A DNA stretch of 64,000 nucleotides from Blattamonas nauphoetae. Lineage: Eukaryota > Preaxostyla > Oxymonadida. The DNA is taken from positions 124,001 to 188,000 of the forward strand of contig JARBJD010000077.1 of assembly GCA_033064195.1 (NCBI GenBank), given 5' to 3'. The notes under the pieces were generated by a model, which did no database searches, was not told the origin of the DNA, and was given only the letters and a program-made list of their open reading frames with translations. Of this stretch, positions 31,910 through 41,428 are shown piece after piece; the first letter of the stretch is position 1; every line of letters starts with the position of its first letter. The translations under genes and the position numbers were made by a program.

Positions 31910-33422
31910 CACAACCATCCAGTCGACCAGTTCCGGAGAGGCTGAGGGATGCCTTGGCGAGATGGGAGGAGATAGGCGGGAAGGAGAGGGTGTTAGCAGG
32001 GGCAATGTGGGAGTGGATCAGTCCAGAGTCCCCGCAGAAGTTGCAAGAACTCCCGTGGTCTCCTCCATTCAAGGGCAATGTGGAGGAGACGGCGGCTTTC
32101 ATTCACTCTTGTTGGAAGAGATCCAGACGGGTGTGGTTGTTCCTGTCCCACAAACGGAAGTCACCCTCTCTCTTCATACCTTCCTTGTCCCAAAAACGGG
32201 GGGGAGATGGCGGAAGATCTTGAACGCGACGGCACTCAACAAGGAACTGAAGGTCGAGCATTTCAAAATGGAAGATGTAAAAACAGCGACCTCTTTCATC
32301 AATGGAGGAGAATGGATGACGAGTATAGACCTGAAGAATGCATATCAACATGTCTTGGTGCCTCCACAACTCAGGAAGTATCTCTGCTTCGAGTTCGAGA
32401 AGCAGTTTTATCAATACGTGGGAATGCCGTTCGGGTTGTCGACTGCTCCGCGAACGTTTACGAAGATTATGCGTTGTGCTGTGAAACATCTCCGCCACAT
32501 TCTCCAGATTCCGATAATCTTCTATCTAGACGACATTCTCCTCATCTCGCAAACGATGGAGTCGGCAAGGGTCAATACAGAAAGAGCGATGGAAACCCTG
32601 ACAAACTTGGGTTTTCAGATTGCCGTCAGCAAGTGTCAGACAGTCCCATCCCAATCAATCGAATTCTTGGGATGGTCGATCGACGCGGTTACACAATCGA
32701 TCTCAATCACCTCGTCTCGACGCTCCAAACTCCTCCATCAATTGCGGATGACCAAGGCAATCATCCTACATCGAGAATCAATCAGAGTGAGGGACTTGGC
32801 AGCTCTGATCGGTCGTCTCAACTTCCTTCGAACGGTCATTCCAGCTGCGAGCCTCAACCTGCAGAAATTAAACCAATGGAAAGACATGGGTGCCAGGCAG
32901 GGTGGATGGGAAGCGAAGGTCCAGCTCAACCGTCTCCACCTGGGAGAGATCACCTTCTGGGCTTCAGCGATAGAACGGAACACTCCTCACTCCTTCCGTC
33001 AAGTCACACCCACAGCATCTCTCACCACAGATGCGAGCCCATGGGGCTGGGGATGTGTGCTCACGATTGGGGAGGAGACAACTCTCTTCCATGGAGTCTG
33101 GACCGAACAGCAGAAGGTTCAGACGTCCAATTGGAAAGAAACGGCAGCGATTCGTTTCTCCCTAATCAAAGCGACCATGCTCCTCAAGCAGAAGGATGTG
33201 CGGGCAATCACAGTTCACAGCGACAATACGACGGCCGTTCAAAATGTGAAGAAGCAGAGAGCCACCTCATCCCTTGTTCAGATCACGAATCAAACTCTTC
33301 AAACAATCAGATCGAGTGGGATGATTCTGGCCGACATCCAACACATTGCGGGAGTGAAGAATACAGTTGCGGATGCTCTGTCAAGGCTCCACCCTCTTGC
33401 GGAGTTCATGCTGACCCTCTAG
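31575..33422 (+). CDS. Reverse transcriptase/RNase H polyprotein of DIRS-type element 2
   Basis: About 615 codons with reverse transcriptase motifs (WRKILNATALNKEL, SIDLKNAYQH, FYLDDILLIS) and RNase H motifs (TTDASPWGWGC, SNWKETAAI, HSDNTTAV). A downstream overlapping frame up to 33751 carries the methyltransferase-like tail (DLFATDQNRQ, HPPILLIP, LITPDWSNQTW). This matches the order in the DIRS family. The N-terminal codons overlap the Gag-like frame. Confidence 0.88.
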   Translation: MIWSHMESRQNTSCQLSRRVSWMLRTLQPAAILADTLPRSMRDRSLSLWGSLNQRQPPMICFYLPINLQGSLSPIIHNNSLVKILSLNKGGQSASRLNPRDNATDSTPNDINTTIQSTSSGEAEGCLGEMGGDRREGEGVSRGNVGVDQSRVPAEVARTPVVSSIQGQCGGDGGFHSLLLEEIQTGVVVPVPQTEVTLSLHTFLVPKTGGRWRKILNATALNKELKVEHFKMEDVKTATSFINGGEWMTSIDLKNAYQHVLVPPQLRKYLCFEFEKQFYQYVGMPFGLSTAPRTFTKIMRCAVKHLRHILQIPIIFYLDDILLISQTMESARVNTERAMETLTNLGFQIAVSKCQTVPSQSIEFLGWSIDAVTQSISITSSRRSKLLHQLRMTKAIILHRESIRVRDLAALIGRLNFLRTVIPAASLNLQKLNQWKDMGARQGGWEAKVQLNRLHLGEITFWASAIERNTPHSFRQVTPTASLTTDASPWGWGCVLTIGEETTLFHGVWTEQQKVQTSNWKETAAIRFSLIKATMLLKQKDVRAITVHSDNTTAVQNVKKQRATSSLVQITNQTLQTIRSSGMILADIQHIAGVKNTVADALSRLHPLAEFMLTL

Positions 33423-33796
33423 CGCTTCAGGTATTGAAAGATCGATGGTCTTACGTTCCTCTGATCGATCTCTTCGCCACAGATCAGAACAGACAATGTC
33501 ACAAATACTTCTCGCTGAGACCGGAAGAGCACTCAGCTGGCGTGAATGCCCTCGTCGTCAACTGGACAGGGATGATACAACCTCTCTGTCATCCTCCGAT
33601 TCTCCTCATTCCACGAGTTCTGAAGAAGCTGAGGGAGGAACCAGTGAAGAAGGGAGTCCTCATCACTCCGGACTGGAGCAATCAAACTTGGTCTCCCTCC
33701 TATCTCTGGTGGAGTTGGACAGCATCGTTCTCGGACCATACTCCACGATGACAGTGAATACGGATCCGACATCGGAAGCGAGCCTCCCCCCAGGGA

Positions 33797-34900
33797 ATGT
33801 ACGAGCATCTCTGGTGGGGGAGAGAACCTGGAGGGAGAGACTTCTTCAGAAGTCTGTGTGATGAGGGAAGAATCCCAATGAATGTCCGAAATGTGGAAGA
33901 AGACGCATACAAACACAAGGGCCCTTGGATGCGGGCTTGGAAGTTATTCAAACAATATTGCGAGAAGTTCAATCATTCTGTTTCCTTCATTGTTGCCAAG
34001 TCAACAAACATTGAACAACTTCTTTGCAGTTTCGTCGCAGATCTTGCCGAGCGGTTCCCACCTCCGAACCAACTCCCTCACACAGCAGTTCCGAAAGTCG
34101 TCAGATCATTAGGCCTCTTCCACCCAACACTGCACAACGACAGGTCACACCTGAATTCTTTCAGACAGGTTCTTGCAAAGAGTCACCCAAAGAACAAGTC
34201 AAAACGTCACTACACCGTAATGTGGAATATTGATCTGCTCCTGAACTGGGCACAGAAAACAAATGAATTAGCCAGCGAAGATCCAGAGGTCCAGCAGATG
34301 AGAGCGATGTCTCTCCTCCTTGCAACGACGTGCTGTCGCCGTGCAGAGATTGTCAACCTTCGATGGAGGGACGTTGACTTCCATGAATCATCGGACTTCA
34401 TTCCAACGTCATTTGCGACGGTGACAATCAGGGCAAAACAGAATCAATTGCAGGACGACATCAGATTTGTTCGAGACGAAGGGGATGAATCATTCTCAGC
34501 CTTTCGAGCATTGATCGCACATAAGAGAAACATTGAGCGAGTCATTGCAGAGTCGGTTGACACAGACATTGCGAATTGCAAGATATGGTATGATTTCAGG
34601 AAAGGCGTTCCACTGAAGATGCCGGCCATTGCGTCCATTCTAAAAAGTGTGCTGAAAGAGATCGGTGTCCCTGGTTCTTACGGACCATACACGGTCAAGC
34701 ATGCAGCGGTGAGCCACCTCAGGCGTGTGGCCAAGGTTCCGCTGGAAGTAGTCAATAGCCATGTGGGTTGGTCTCTCACTTCGACAATTGCAGACGTCTA
34801 CTACTCTGCTCCAATCCTGATTGGAACTGGAGTACCCACACTCGCAGAGAGTTGGTGGCTGCCCTTACGGGTTCACGGCCTTCCAACTGTATCGAACTAG
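33797..34900 (+). CDS. Tyrosine recombinase of DIRS-type element 2
   Basis: A 367-codon frame with the catalytic arginine box CCRRAEIVNLRW, the box TVKHAAVSHLRR, the box NSHVGW and the nucleophile region DVYYSAP. The length and motif order fit the DIRS recombinase that inserts a circular DNA copy without making a target duplication. Confidence 0.9.
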   Translation: MYEHLWWGREPGGRDFFRSLCDEGRIPMNVRNVEEDAYKHKGPWMRAWKLFKQYCEKFNHSVSFIVAKSTNIEQLLCSFVADLAERFPPPNQLPHTAVPKVVRSLGLFHPTLHNDRSHLNSFRQVLAKSHPKNKSKRHYTVMWNIDLLLNWAQKTNELASEDPEVQQMRAMSLLLATTCCRRAEIVNLRWRDVDFHESSDFIPTSFATVTIRAKQNQLQDDIRFVRDEGDESFSAFRALIAHKRNIERVIAESVDTDIANCKIWYDFRKGVPLKMPAIASILKSVLKEIGVPGSYGPYTVKHAAVSHLRRVAKVPLEVVNSHVGWSLTSTIADVYYSAPILIGTGVPTLAESWWLPLRVHGLPTVSN

Positions 34901-34989
34901 CTGTACAGGAGAAAGAATCAAGACATCCTTCTCTTCTTTTTCATTTTCAATGATTCTTCTCCCTTCTTTTAGGTCCCTTTCAACTCTCA

Positions 34990-35065
34990 CTTGTTGAAGG
35001 CACAGGTTTGGTAGAGGATTGAGTGAAAGGAAATCCTTCTACAACAAACCAGTGCCCTTCAACTA
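34990..35065. repeat. Internal complementary region of DIRS-type element 2
   Basis: The first half (CACTTGTTGAAGGCACAGGT onward) is the reverse complement of the left outer end. The second half (TTCTACAACAAACCAGTGCC onward) is the reverse complement of the right outer end. As in element 1, it equals the joined-ends junction. Confidence 0.88.
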
Positions 35066-35357
35066 AGAACGCAGCCACACAACTGGGGCTCGTTCTGGGG
35101 GGACTCTTGTTTTTATGTCGCGGAGCGACTCTGAATATACCTTTTGGTTCTTTTACACTTCATTAGTCACTTTTGACCTCTCGTTTGTCCAGTTTTTGTT
35201 CCTCGTTGAGGATTTCTGGACGAGAGACATCGTTCTCTCTTTTGCCCTTCAACTGCCCCCACTTGGGCAAACCAACATCGTGACTCTTCAGTCCCTTGTT
35301 GTCAATCTTTTGGGAACAGATAAAGTTGTTTTTGATTTATTCTGTTTGGTTTTTCCT
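35066..35357. other. Non-coding 3' segment of DIRS-type element 2
   Basis: About 290 bp between the internal complementary region and the right repeat. T-rich on the plus strand, with no coding sense I can support. Confidence 0.5.
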
Positions 35358-35544
35358 GATTGGATCTGCCACCCATTGTTTCCTTACACGTCACCAGGGA
35401 TATCTCACTTGTTGAAGGGCACTGGTTTGTTGTAGAATGGATAACTTTGATGTCTCCTCGGCAGAACTGTCCAGAAACGGGTCTTCCTTCACACGCTCTT
35501 CTCAAATCACCCATCACCGGACTTTGAATCCCAATCGACAAACT

Positions 35545-37763
35545 TCCAAGACAAACGAGTGCTCCTCAACACAGCGAGAACCCTGAAATGATATTAGGGG
35601 CTGGCCTGATCAAAATTGAAAGCAGAAAACCAAATAAATGATTTTATCTGTTCCAGAAATCCCAACGGGGAACTAAAAGTTCACAGGTTGGTTTTGCCCT
35701 CCGTAGAGGGCTGTTGAGGAAAACAAAAAAGGTTATGTGGGCAAGAAATCCCTAACAGGGAACAAAAACTTGCCAAATGGTCTAATGAGACGAGGTGAAG
35801 TGAAAAAGCCAGAACTTGCCAGGTTGTGTGGCAGAGTTGTAATGTTGAGGAGCACTCGTTTGTCTTGGAGGAGTTCCCCCTGGTCACTCCAAGCCCAAAC
35901 GAGGGCTCCTCTAAACAGGTGCGGGGATGTGACTAACATCGAGTTCAGTGAACAGACTGCCTTCTGAGGACCCACCGAAGGCAGACTTCCGATTCCAATT
36001 GAGATCTTGTATCCGCTTTTAGTGATGATCACCAATCGATAGGACGATGAGTAAAAACCCTGGATAGACAAGTCGAGTGGCTCACAGTGAATATGAGAAG
36101 GGAAGTAGCAATTGTTTGTCAACAAAGCGTGGGGTAGCTGCAGGAAATGTCAGGGAATATCAATGCTCAGATAGACCTGAAATCGTCTGGATCTGAGTCA
36201 TAAGTGCGATCATCCAACCTTTCAGTCCAAAAATAGAAACACATCGTCCCTCTCCTTCCACACAGGCTACTCCACAACGTCAGCGCTGAGATAGGTCCTT
36301 TTCACTTGCGTCTCGGCTCTTTTCCAAGAAGTGCGAATGTTGACAATCATTGTTTTTGTGGAATTAATGTCGGAGCCCAACTTTGGGTGATTCTGACGAG
36401 TGCGGGTTGGCTCAATTTTTGGGATTGGAAGTTGTGTGTTTTCACTTCGCTCTGCGACTGGTCGGGTGAAAGGACACCACCAAAGCCAACTAATGATGAT
36501 TCCAAGCTATTTTGAGGGCCTTTCTCGAACATTTGCCTCGATAGCATGAGTTTCAGAATCTATGATCCGTTCTTCATTTCTTCGTTTCAGAAGTGCTAAA
36601 TGTCAGCTTCTTGTTGATTATCCCGTTCCTGGGAAGGGTTTCGTAATACATGCTGATTTCACAGTCAAAATCCATCAGGCCAGGACATGTGGAGCGAGGT
36701 CTCTCAGATAGTAGGAAATGAATCCGCCAGATGTTCAACAACGGTGGTTGGATTGTTAGGTCTTCACTATTTTATTCATCAAGTCCCTTCATTGTCGACC
36801 CGCACTGTGCCGTAAGGTGTAATGGTTGATCCAGGATTGGACCTCTTCATTGGACTACCTCCGTTATTAAACCAATCAATGATGGGCTTTCCGATCACTT
36901 TGTAGCATATTCTGGATGTTTTTGAATCTTGTGTCCGTCCGGAGGAGTCATCGGTGCACTTTCTCTTGATTGCTTTCCATCATCCGAGATGAGCCGTGTA
37001 GTGATATAGTAGGATATCAACAATCAGCTCTATGATGGTGGCACTATCTTGAGTGCTGAGAAAAGTCGTTGCCCTCCTTCTGCCCGTCGGCTAGGGGCGC
37101 GAAGGTGTGAGCGCAATTGATGAGGGTTTGAACAGTATCATCTAGTTTAGATTCCAAGAATGGTAAGGATGTTGAAAATCTCATCCTCTGTGATTGTCTG
37201 GATCCTTGAGACAATACTTCGTTTGGAAGAGGATAGAAATTAACTTCTTGATGTTCATCGACACGATGCGTTGTGTGAATCAATTCGCTTCGAAATAGTG
37301 TAAACCAAAATGGATTTGAAGATTGTCGATAAATTTATCCTCCTCGTCGTCCATATTGCAGATCGGAATTGTGGACCTCGAAAGAAGGCGAGATCCTCTT
37401 CTCGCTCACCGTCACGTTTGCTGTCCTGTGTACCCTCTTGATGGAGAAGTTCTCATTGGTCTTGCTTGGTACCCCTATCTTGAGTGGGTATTCTTCGAAT
37501 ATAAGGTGGTAATGCCAGTAGAAGAGATTTAAATGGACCAAATGTTTTTGAGATCGAAGAAAATGACCAAGTGACGAAATAGTGTGTTGGCTTGTTCAGC
37601 GAGAAAAGAGAAGAGATTAATGGAAAATAGTTTCGTTAAATGCGACGAGGAGGTCCATTTCTGCAATTGAATATTTTGATCAGGCCAGCCCCTAATATCA
37701 TTTCAGGGTTCTCGCTGTGTTGAGGAGCCCTCGTTTGGGCTTGGAGTGACCAGGGGGAACTCC
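35545..37763 (-). mobile_element. Short non-autonomous DIRS-like element (element 3)
   Basis: Inverted repeats at about 35565-35617 and 37673-37725 (core ATTTTGATCAGGCCAGCCCC and complement) and an internal complementary region at about 35846-35911 give the same architecture as elements 1 and 2. The ICR combines complements of the left end (GAGGAGCACTCGTTTGTC) and the right end (GTTCCCCCTGGTCACTCC). The 1.7-kb interior has no reverse transcriptase or recombinase, so movement would need proteins from another copy. Orientation is inferred from the ICR lying near the left end, as in element 1. It lies about 107 bp from element 2, in the same split host gene. Confidence 0.82.
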
Positions 37764-37895
37764 CAGGAGGAACAAGCTGAACTCACTTTCCACGATTCAT
37801 GTACCAAATGTTTCACGTTCTATCTGAAACCGATTGGTGGAAACAATGCTGGTTTTGATTCTCTCTTACTGTTCTTCAAAGTGCATGAGGACCAA

Positions 37896-38020
37896 AAGGA
37901 AGAAGAAAACGAAGAACAAGACGAAGAACAAAAGGAAGGACAAGACGAAGAAGAAAACGAAGAACAAGACGAAGAAGAAAACGAAGAACAAGACGAAGAA
38001 CAAAAGGAAGGACAAGAAGA
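37896..38020 (+). repeat. Acidic coding minisatellite (EEENEEQD units)
   Basis: Tandem 24- to 36-bp units encode EEENEEQD and EEQKEGQD blocks. The DNA is almost pure A/G on this strand. It lies in the 3' part of the CRN/RHS-like gene and probably varies in length between strains. Confidence 0.8.
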
Positions 38021-38996
38021 TTTGAAAATCGAAGATCTATCAGTGATATTCATCCAATCAACGCTTGCAGTGAACCACACGATAAGCAAATCTGGAGCCG
38101 ATCTGATGTTTCAGTGGCTTACGCTGCTGTCCGCAGTGTTTCAACTCAACAACGGACACATTCATCCCTTCATCTTCTTTGTGAAGCAACCGACGATCCA
38201 AAAGTTTTCGTTGCTTAAACACAACAACTCTGAATCTTTCATCCCAACTAACAATGTTTGGGTCATGGATGGACATGCTCGAGAAAGCTCGGAAGACCAT
38301 CACGCGTTGACAGGACAGCTGTTGTTGAGTTATAAAGCAACTCTTGAATCAAACACAAACTCAAACCACTTCAGATGTTACTTCTGTAACCGCATCTTGA
38401 CAGAATTCTTCCCAAACCATCATTGCCGGAACATTCAAAAGAAAATGTCGTTCTCTTTAGATAGACGCACCGAAGACACCTTCTGGAATTTAACGCCAAC
38501 GATGTTTGAAGAACCCTCTCCCAATACACAAACATCACCTCCCACACCTGAACAACCACCACAAGAACATCCGTTTGTCCCCAAATTTGTTTTCGATCTG
38601 ATATGGAGTCGTCAAAGAGATCGAAATCCCGATTCGGATGAGCTGCAGAGACAATTGATTGGGATCGACTTCGTTTATCCTGACACAGAGCATGCCCCGA
38701 CATTTATCAATCGTCTGGGAGAGTTTGACATCATGACTGTCGAGATGGTACGTGTTGGAGAACAGACTGTGTCTCCTCTCTCTGTCATATCCACCTCGAA
38801 TGAGAAAGACAAAGCAAAGCTCAGATTGACTTTCTCTCATTCCGATCCCATTCCCACCATCTTCACATACTTCCCACGGAGACAGGAAGCTCCTCAAACA
38901 CCTCAACCGACCATCTCGCTCTTGCCTGTCAGTGCATTCTGCAGCACCGAAACCAGACATATTGTGTTGAATGAATTTTAAAACAGAACAAGCCAT

Positions 38997-39722
38997 TTGC
39001 GCACCTCAGTTCGTCTAGTTGATGAATGGATGAAGAACAAGATGGTTGGATTCGATAACGACGGGATAAACGATGTGCAGTCAATTGGACCACAACACCA
39101 CCATCATGAATGCCCAACTGATCTGTGGAAATCAAAAGAGGTCCCACTCGCTCAAATCCATCTCCCAATGACAGTTTTCCCGAAGCAGACTGTGTTGCTC
39201 GGCTCAAGGCAGATCCTCACTCCCTTCGAGATCAAGGCCATCCTCTCTCTTGTTGACCAGAAGGATCGGAAGGACATCAAATCCAGACAAACCTGCCAGC
39301 ACATGATCAGAGAATACATCGATGAAGGGGAGCCTTTGTCAAAAGATATGGTTGATGTCGTTCTCTCTGATGAAAGACTTTTCTCATTGCTCCCCTCTTC
39401 GAATTTGGTCTCGCTTCACGCTCGACACGAATGCTTGAGCTCGTTGTCCCAATACAATCTTCAGTCGTTGGTTTCATTCGTGAGCGGAATGCCAACACTC
39501 ATCTTGGACATTTTGGAAATGATTGAAGCTTCTCTCGTTCTCTCGAATCAACTCACGAATCCGGATCTGAAGAACAAGACCATAACCTTGAAACATACCG
39601 ATCCAGCATTTGAACACACGAATTCTGGAGTTGACTCTCTCATGTGGATTGCTCATTCACAACAGCGAAGAAATTCCAGGCATGACTCAAAAGGTCTTGG
39701 CAGTCATTTAGAAGTCGTGTGA
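38997..39722 (+). CDS. Hypothetical protein (~240 aa)
   Basis: An open frame with a His-rich patch (QHHHHEC) and an internally consistent helical composition (ILTPFEIKAILSLVDQKD, VSLHARHECLSSL). I recognise no domain. It begins 16 bp after the CRN/RHS-like gene ends, so it could be a separate gene or a continuation of that gene by splicing. Its last 80 bases overlap the 3' end of the minus-strand gene at 39640; the C-terminal residues encoded there probably reflect that gene's complement. The real end is therefore uncertain. Confidence 0.4.
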   Translation: MRTSVRLVDEWMKNKMVGFDNDGINDVQSIGPQHHHHECPTDLWKSKEVPLAQIHLPMTVFPKQTVLLGSRQILTPFEIKAILSLVDQKDRKDIKSRQTCQHMIREYIDEGEPLSKDMVDVVLSDERLFSLLPSSNLVSLHARHECLSSLSQYNLQSLVSFVSGMPTLILDILEMIEASLVLSNQLTNPDLKNKTITLKHTDPAFEHTNSGVDSLMWIAHSQQRRNSRHDSKGLGSHLEVV

Positions 39723-41164
39723 GAGAACCTGCCATTTTTACGCCAACTGCAGAAACCAATGGAGTGGTTGGAGAAGAGACGGAGGGAAGAGAGGCGATGA
39801 GATTGTCGATTGTGGTAATGTTGGTTAGACTGGTGGTGATAGCTTCTTTCATAAAGAGAATCAATTCTTGAACGATCTTAGAATCAGGGTAAATTGACAA
39901 GAAAAGATGAAAAGAGTTCAAAACACACATCAAATGGTCGAAAGTCTTTCATTATTGGAATGGTGACACGAAGTGAATACGAACAGAAATAAAGAGGACG
40001 GGTGACGACAGACTGATCCTCTTCCGTGAGCTTGGTGTATTTTGTGAGGTGTGAAGGATCGGTTGGGAGACTAGTTTGGAAATCGGATAAAACAATTGGG
40101 AGTCTCCTTGTCAGAGCGGCCAGGTATGAGTTTTTAGAAAAGTGATGGAGATATGGAGATGATTGATAAAGTTGTTTGGGGAGAACTGTGAGCGCAGTTG
40201 GATTTCGTTCGACTAAAGAATGAAGAGCCAAGAGAGAAGGATAGGCGATTCCGAGATCAGGAGAGAGGGAAATCCGAGCTAATGTGGTGATAACTGTAGG
40301 TGGGGGCAATAAATCTCCGATGCTCCCGAATGTAGAAATGATAAAGTCCTTGTGTCGGAGAAAGAGCGAATCGACGATTTCAGGTTCGATGAAGAGTGAT
40401 TCCATGCAAGAACAACACTGAAATCAAATGAGCAAGAAGAAGGAATGAAACACACTGATTCCAATTCAGGGCAGTTCGACCAATCTCCAAACTGGGTGAG
40501 GATGAAAGATGGGATTTCAGAGGAAAGCGAAGAGCGAACGAAGGATGGTGATTTCGAATCTGAAAGAAAGTGAGAAATGAAGATATCATCACAAGGAAGA
40601 CAATCTCATACAGAGAAGCTCAAGCAATTTCATCAGCTCAGCCTGAAAAGCGAGAATGAACAGAACCGAAAAGTGAAGACCTGAAGTCCAGAGGAGCGTG
40701 GTCTACAACACAATGGGGACAGAAATCGACACCAATCATCAAAAGAGTCGTCTGACCCACTTTCTGAAATACATATAAAACAATTCGAGAGAAATCAATG
40801 AAGAAAACAAAATCGCACACCAGAAGCCACTATCTGCAACTCTCGGAGTGTTTCAACAATAATATCTTCATCTTCACATTGCAATACTTCGAGAAGTGAG
40901 GATATGTTTGACTGAAGGATCGGTTGAAGAGAATAAGGAAAAGAGATTAAAAACCGGATCCCATTCAGGTGAATCGATCGGATGATTTTGGGGCTGTTCC
41001 CCAGCCAATTCGGAGGACGTGACAATGTTTCGACGAAAGTCCTTCAGTTTCATTTCTTGGTGAATATCAACAACAGAACAAAGGGTCTGATCTTCAATTG
41101 TCACGAGAATTGGTCCATCAATTAAGCTCTTCCAATCTCGGATATCAATGGGACATCTCAACAC
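39640..41164 (-). CDS. Multi-exon helical-repeat-like hypothetical protein
   Basis: Starts at 41164 (MLRCPIDIRDWK) and ends with AVVNEQST near 39640. Short introns are clear: one of 43 bp after SPEWDP; one of about 57 bp after RELQIVAS (donor GTGTGC, acceptor TATTTCAG); one of about 38 bp after HAPLDFR; one of about 52 bp before IVQELILFM. The joined protein is alpha-helical and leucine-rich, like HEAT/armadillo-type repeats (SSLLEVLQCEDEDIIVETL, AYPSLLALHSLVERNP). No specific function is recognised. The gene converges on the ORF at 38997-39722. Confidence 0.65.
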
Positions 41165-41428
41165 AAACCTATATTAGTCGTTTCTCGATGGATAACGCAT
41201 CAGAAGTGACATACCCGTCAATCACTCATTGAACAGTCAACCAATCTCCAGCTTGGGGAACAGCTCAAAACAATCGGGAACCGGTCCCCGTTTACATGAG
41301 ACTGCTCTTAAATCATCGAGAAGTTCCCTGATCACACATTAGAATGTCCAATCTTGAATCAATGAAGTATGGGTTCGTGTTTTTTTTGATCACTTCCTCA
41401 TCGTCATTAGATAATCGTTCAATTTACG

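Larger units (their letters stand above)
30628..35437 (+). mobile_element. DIRS-type tyrosine-recombinase retrotransposon (element 2)
   Basis: A 4.8-kb plus-strand element. The left inverted repeat lies at about 30628-30727 and the right at about 35358-35437 (shared core GGATCTGCCACCCATTGTTT). The internal complementary region is at about 34990-35065. Order: Gag-like (30709-31909), reverse transcriptase/RNase H/methyltransferase-like (31575-33751), tyrosine recombinase (33797-34900), internal complementary region, right repeat. The frames are long and overlapping, so it looks whole or nearly so. It is only distantly similar to element 1 at the protein level and differs in its end sequences, so it is a separate subfamily. 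It sits inside the CRN/RHS-like gene. Confidence 0.9.
29039..38981 (+). pseudogene. CRN/RHS-like P-loop ATPase gene, split by two DIRS-type elements
   Basis: The 5' part (29039 to about 30627) carries a Walker A motif (GTPGMGKSAS), a hydrophobic stretch ending in D (WHVVDESA) and an IPRFVL segment, as in the NTPase core of crinkler/retrotransposon-hot-spot proteins. The 3' part (about 37764-38981) has a FDSLLLFF segment, a Glu-rich repeat and a LSVIFIQSTLAVNHTI segment reminiscent of that family's C-terminal region. Between them sit two DIRS-type elements with about 107 bp of probable host sequence between the elements. The gene is a fossil with several breaks. The family assignment is from motif memory and is moderate. 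Confidence 0.55.

Noticed and set aside
32078-33751. Independent host methyltransferase gene
   Set aside because: It overlaps the reverse transcriptase frame; the methyltransferase-like segment is the normal tail of DIRS polyproteins.
36300-37540. Coding genes inside DIRS-like element 3
   Set aside because: Only short frames without motifs; nothing recognisable on either strand.
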